From Bradyrhizobium icense (GTDB taxonomy: Bacteria > Pseudomonadota > Alphaproteobacteria > Rhizobiales > Xanthobacteraceae): DNA of 64,000 nt. Shown here in pieces: positions 61,370-64,000 of this stretch. A program made the position numbers and the translations under genes. The DNA is taken from NCBI RefSeq assembly GCF_001693385.1, contig NZ_CP016428.1, positions 1,736,001 through 1,800,000 of the forward strand. The letters are read 5' to 3'. Under the pieces are notes generated by a model. It was not told the origin of the DNA. It was given only the letters and a program-made list of their open reading frames with translations, and did not search any database. Position 1 is the first letter of the stretch. Each line of letters opens with the position of its first letter.

Positions 61370-61690
61370 ATGCGTACAATAAAACACTGGCTTGTCGTCG
61401 TGCTCACACCTTCTATCATCCAACTGCATCGCGAATTACGAATCATCCTAGGTCCGGAGCCCTCAGTGGTCGGCTTAATGATCGTCAGCTTCGTCTTGGG
61501 TGTGTATGTGGCGCGCTTTAATATTGTGGCCGCAACCGTGGCGAGCATAGTCTGTGCCGCGGTTTCGCTACTTTACGATTTGAGTAGCGAATCAACTCTC
61601 ATGCACTCTCTTCTGGCTAGCGTCGGCACGGCATGTGCGCTGCAGGTCGGCTATCTCGTTGGCCAGCTACTGCGGCTCCCGAGAAGATAG
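61370..61690 (+). CDS. Small membrane protein resembling SyrA/ExoX-type exopolysaccharide production repressor
   Basis: 106 residues from the ATG at 61370 (61331 in frame is an alternative). Two hydrophobic stretches, MIVSFVLGVYVARFNIVAAT with SIVCAAVSLLY and SLLASVGTACALQVGYLVGQ, follow a basic start. The final QVGYLVGQLL resembles the QIGYF end of the SyrA/exopolysaccharide-repressor proteins that sit in rhizobial EPS loci. The protein would be a small inner-membrane regulator of EPS output. The match is by style rather than a full motif. It is convergent with the ExoY-like gene. Confidence 0.5.
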   Translation: MRTIKHWLVVVLTPSIIQLHRELRIILGPEPSVVGLMIVSFVLGVYVARFNIVAATVASIVCAAVSLLYDLSSESTLMHSLLASVGTACALQVGYLVGQLLRLPRR

Positions 61691-61722
61691 TGTTGCTGCC
61701 GCTCGCAGCGCCCATGGCGTTG

Positions 61723-63144
61723 CTAGTAGGCATTCTCATAGCTTTTCTTTGAAAGTATCGTCATCAGGACAATTTTTAGATCGAAGCCCAAAGACCAATT
61801 ATCAATGTAGTACAGATCGTGCTCCACACGGGCGCGCATTTTCTCGAAAGTGTCGGTCTCACCACGGAGCCCATTTACCTGAGCCCAGCCCGTAATGCCT
61901 GGCTTGACGTTATGACGTCGAGATAGGCGGGCGATCTGACCTTCAAACATTTGATTGTGCCAGACGGCGTGAGGACGTGGTCCGACAATCGACATGTCCC
62001 CCCGGATGACATTGAAGAGCTGAGGGAGTTCGTCGATACTCGTTCGCCGCAATATCCGTCCTATGCGCGTGACTCTAGGATCATCCCGAGTTGCCTGACG
62101 AGCACTCGCTGGACCCGCCACCATCGTGCGAAACTTTAGAACCGTTATGGGCTTATTGTTGTAACCATGGCGAGTTTGTTTGAACAGGACGGGACCTCGC
62201 GAACTCAATTTTATCAACGCGGCCACCATCAGTATCAGCGGCATGAGTAAGAGGCCGGCGGCTGCAGCAACAAACAGATCAAAACTCCGCTTGAGAAAGC
62301 GATCCATCACCCAATCGGGTCCTGACGCGCTCTCGAGCACGGAGGCATGGCCGAAGCATCCAATTCGGCTACAGCGCATGAAATTCAACATGCCAACAGG
62401 TAGAAGTTGAATCCGAACCGGCATTTCGGAGAGCATATCCACTGCACGAGTAACCGCGTCCATATTGTGCGAATGAAAGAGCAGCAACACCGCATCACAT
62501 TGGTGGGTCCGAGTGTCGCGCAGGATCGTTTGAAGCTGAAGCCAAATATTAGTCGAGTCTAGACGATAAACTTGGCGTATCTCGTCCTGCGTGGATGATA
62601 ATTGCTCGAGGAGTACGGTCGGTTTCTCGACGTCCGGGAAAACTAGGACCACGACGCCCGGTGAGGTCCAACGGCCGCTTTTTCGGCCGACTTCGATAGC
62701 GTGCAATAATAGTGCTCGAATCGTGATCTGCGTTGGTAAGGCGATGGCCAACTGCGCGAGGAACGTTCCCCTAGAGTAGCTCAAGACCGTCCCACTGATG
62801 AACATGAGAGCGAGAAGGAAAACAAAGGCTAAGGCCAATGCGAGCACTCCTCGGTGAAGTGCTTGCCGATTCCATTCCGCGCCATGAAGATCGTATTGCC
62901 TGTCGGCCAGACAGATGATGCCGTACATCAGTGCCAATTGCGTGCATATCCATCCGTACGAAATCGTGCCGGGCAGTCCGCCCCAAACAGTTAGATGATA
63001 TGCAACAAAGGCTAGGTAGGTCGATATTGCGACAGCCGCCATTTCGGTTAGTGCCAGCATTGCAGCGAGCACGAGGCGATCGTCGTGGCTCTGACCAATT
63101 TCCTTCGAACTCGCCACCGGTCCAGAAAAAGTTGATTGTAGCAT
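61723..63144 (-). CDS. Polyprenyl-phosphate sugar-1-phosphate transferase (ExoY/WcaJ/GumD-like)
   Basis: 473 residues from the ATG at 63144, with GGAGG eight bases upstream. The N-terminal half has four membrane helices and a CoA_binding_3-like soluble domain (VVVLVFPDVEKPTVLLEQLS). A fifth helix (FVAAAAGLLLMPLILMVAAL) leads into the catalytic domain: VLKFRTMVAGPASARQATRD, TSIDELPQLFNVIRGDMSIV, GPRPHA, HNVKPGITGWAQVNGLRGET. The enzyme transfers a sugar-1-phosphate from UDP-sugar to undecaprenyl phosphate and starts every repeat unit. Its size puts it in the WcaJ/GumD group rather than the short ExoY group. It is the initiating enzyme of this locus. Confidence 0.93.
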   Translation of the reverse strand: MLQSTFSGPVASSKEIGQSHDDRLVLAAMLALTEMAAVAISTYLAFVAYHLTVWGGLPGTISYGWICTQLALMYGIICLADRQYDLHGAEWNRQALHRGVLALALAFVFLLALMFISGTVLSYSRGTFLAQLAIALPTQITIRALLLHAIEVGRKSGRWTSPGVVVLVFPDVEKPTVLLEQLSSTQDEIRQVYRLDSTNIWLQLQTILRDTRTHQCDAVLLLFHSHNMDAVTRAVDMLSEMPVRIQLLPVGMLNFMRCSRIGCFGHASVLESASGPDWVMDRFLKRSFDLFVAAAAGLLLMPLILMVAALIKLSSRGPVLFKQTRHGYNNKPITVLKFRTMVAGPASARQATRDDPRVTRIGRILRRTSIDELPQLFNVIRGDMSIVGPRPHAVWHNQMFEGQIARLSRRHNVKPGITGWAQVNGLRGETDTFEKMRARVEHDLYYIDNWSLGFDLKIVLMTILSKKSYENAY

Positions 63145-63179
63145 GCTGGCCTCCGGCGAAAATCAAGTTCGTTCTGGCA

Positions 63180-63620
63180 CTATTGTTCCAATTCTACCGG
63201 ATCTCGCCTCTTGCTTCGGACCACCACAGCGCAATGCTCCCAAGAAAATAGAGAGTCGCCTACGTGATAGCGCGAAACCGAACGCCGAGGCTCCAACCTG
63301 AGCCGGTAGAGCCATTTCAAATGAGCCGAGCGAATCCACAACGGAGCGCGGAAGTTCGCCGGCCCATACAATCAAGCTATCCTCCGAGAGTGTTGCCCGG
63401 CGTGCAGCCGGTCGCGTCGATATTTCGCGTAAGGCGAAGCTCGTGGGCCGGATTTCCTAAGGCAACAAGCAACAGGTACGGCCTTGCGGATCGAATGCGT
63501 TGGAGTAGAGCGGGCGAATTGAGATCGGCGGATCCGTGTTGAACGCCCACGAGTTGGTGCTGCGAAAGATGCTCTACCAGCGCGGACACCACCATCTACT
63601 CGTCGCAGGCAAGTCATTGC
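63180..63620 (-). pseudogene. WecG/TagA/CpsF (GT26) glycosyltransferase relic
   Basis: On the minus strand the text SALVEHLSQHQLVGVQHGSA, IRSARPYLLLVALGNPAHEL and RLTRNIDATGCT matches the core of the GT26 family. In another frame the C-terminal part continues (LWIRSAHLKWLYRLRLEPRR, VGDSLFSW). A frameshift near 63375 separates them, and the N-terminal third is missing. In xanthan- and acetan-like loci a GT26 enzyme adds a mannosaminyl or glucuronosyl residue; this one cannot work. Confidence 0.7.
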
Positions 63621-64000
63621 CTTCGTAGCGAACGCATCGGCCTTATTCGCGAGCTTGTGAATGTTCGCCCCGTTCTCGATACAGAATGAACCACTGAGGC
63701 GAATATGGCTGAGGGGCTCGTGGTCGGTTTGGCTCACAGCGGCGATCGAAGCGTAAACTCTCACCGACATCAGTGTGATTTCACTAAACCAGTTCAGTCC
63801 CAAGGAAGAACCAGAACAGGTATGGAAGAGCCCGCCGTGCGTCGATACAAGCAATCTGCGGCGATGAGATGCTTTCGTTACGGCAAGAAAGTTGGCGAGT
63901 AAATCGGTTGCTTGGACGTGGACAATGTCAGCGCCACTGGCAGGATATCGGGGTGGTTGCCAACACAGAATCCTTATCAGCTTGACCTGATGAATGGCCT
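63620..64000 (-). pseudogene. GT4 glycosyltransferase fragment fused to the GT26 relic
   Basis: The minus strand reads LLVSTHGGLFHTCSGSSLGL, NWFSEITLMSVRVYASIAAV, SQTD and later FCIENGANIHKLANKADAFA. This matches the middle of GT4 enzymes of the GumH/AceC kind (STHGGFFHT, IENGVDIEKF). The frame passes without a stop into the GT26 relic at about 63620, which indicates a deletion fusion. The gene probably continues beyond the window in the minus direction. Confidence 0.6.

Noticed and set aside
1..64000. CRISPR array or cas genes
   Set aside because: No regularly spaced direct repeats and no Cas-like protein were found in any frame.

Overview
The window is GC-rich DNA that reads like an alphaproteobacterial, rhizobial-type (Bradyrhizobium-like) genome. 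The reasons are ExoF-, ExoY- and SyrA-like polysaccharide genes, IS66 elements, LigD/Ku and poxvirus-type topoisomerase IB relics, and small proteins of a kind common in that group. The organism is an inference from protein style; there is no rRNA or complete tRNA.

Region 1 (1-7.0 kb): the end of an acyl-CoA synthetase/thiolase-like/MaoC-like operon, then an exported caspase-like peptidase, an exported trypsin-like protease, a lipoprotein and a small unknown protein. Region 2 (7.0-10.3 kb): a broken MOSC gene, an HxlR regulator facing a 5'-truncated DUF3237 gene, and a TetR regulator divergent from a tautomerase gene with a clear double operator between them.

Region 3 (10.3-22.4 kb) is an island and gene graveyard. 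It holds 3' fragments of two different tRNA genes (Pro-like and Lys-like), one intact and one decayed tyrosine integrase, an excisionase-like ORF, a Fic protein, a truncated histidine kinase, three separate ligD relics, a ruined topoisomerase IB gene and a Ku tail.

Region 4 (22.4-64 kb) is a large exopolysaccharide locus. It has an ExoF-like export protein, a Wzz/BY-kinase, a polyprenyl-phosphate sugar-1-phosphate transferase, a Wzx-like flippase, a Wzy-like polymerase, three glycosyltransferases, an AlgD-like nucleotide-sugar dehydrogenase, an AsnB-like amidotransferase, a two-domain oxidoreductase, a heparinase II/III protein, a right-handed beta-helix protein, a DegT-family aminotransferase, two FkbM and two other methyltransferases, a Crp/Fnr regulator and a SyrA-like small membrane protein. 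Two separate copies of a two-gene cassette (GMC-type flavoprotein plus aldo/keto reductase) stand out. The locus has been rearranged: it carries two neighbouring IS66 elements, further IS66 scraps, an asnB relic and a fused GT4/GT26 relic at the right end.

Together the region 4 genes would start a repeat unit on undecaprenyl phosphate, extend and modify it (uronate, possible amide, methyl and amino groups, possible epimerisation), flip it, polymerise it, export it and trim it. A leader of about 200 bp, including the first codons, is shared by the glycosyltransferase at 23.7 kb and the polymerase at 50.3 kb and suggests common control.
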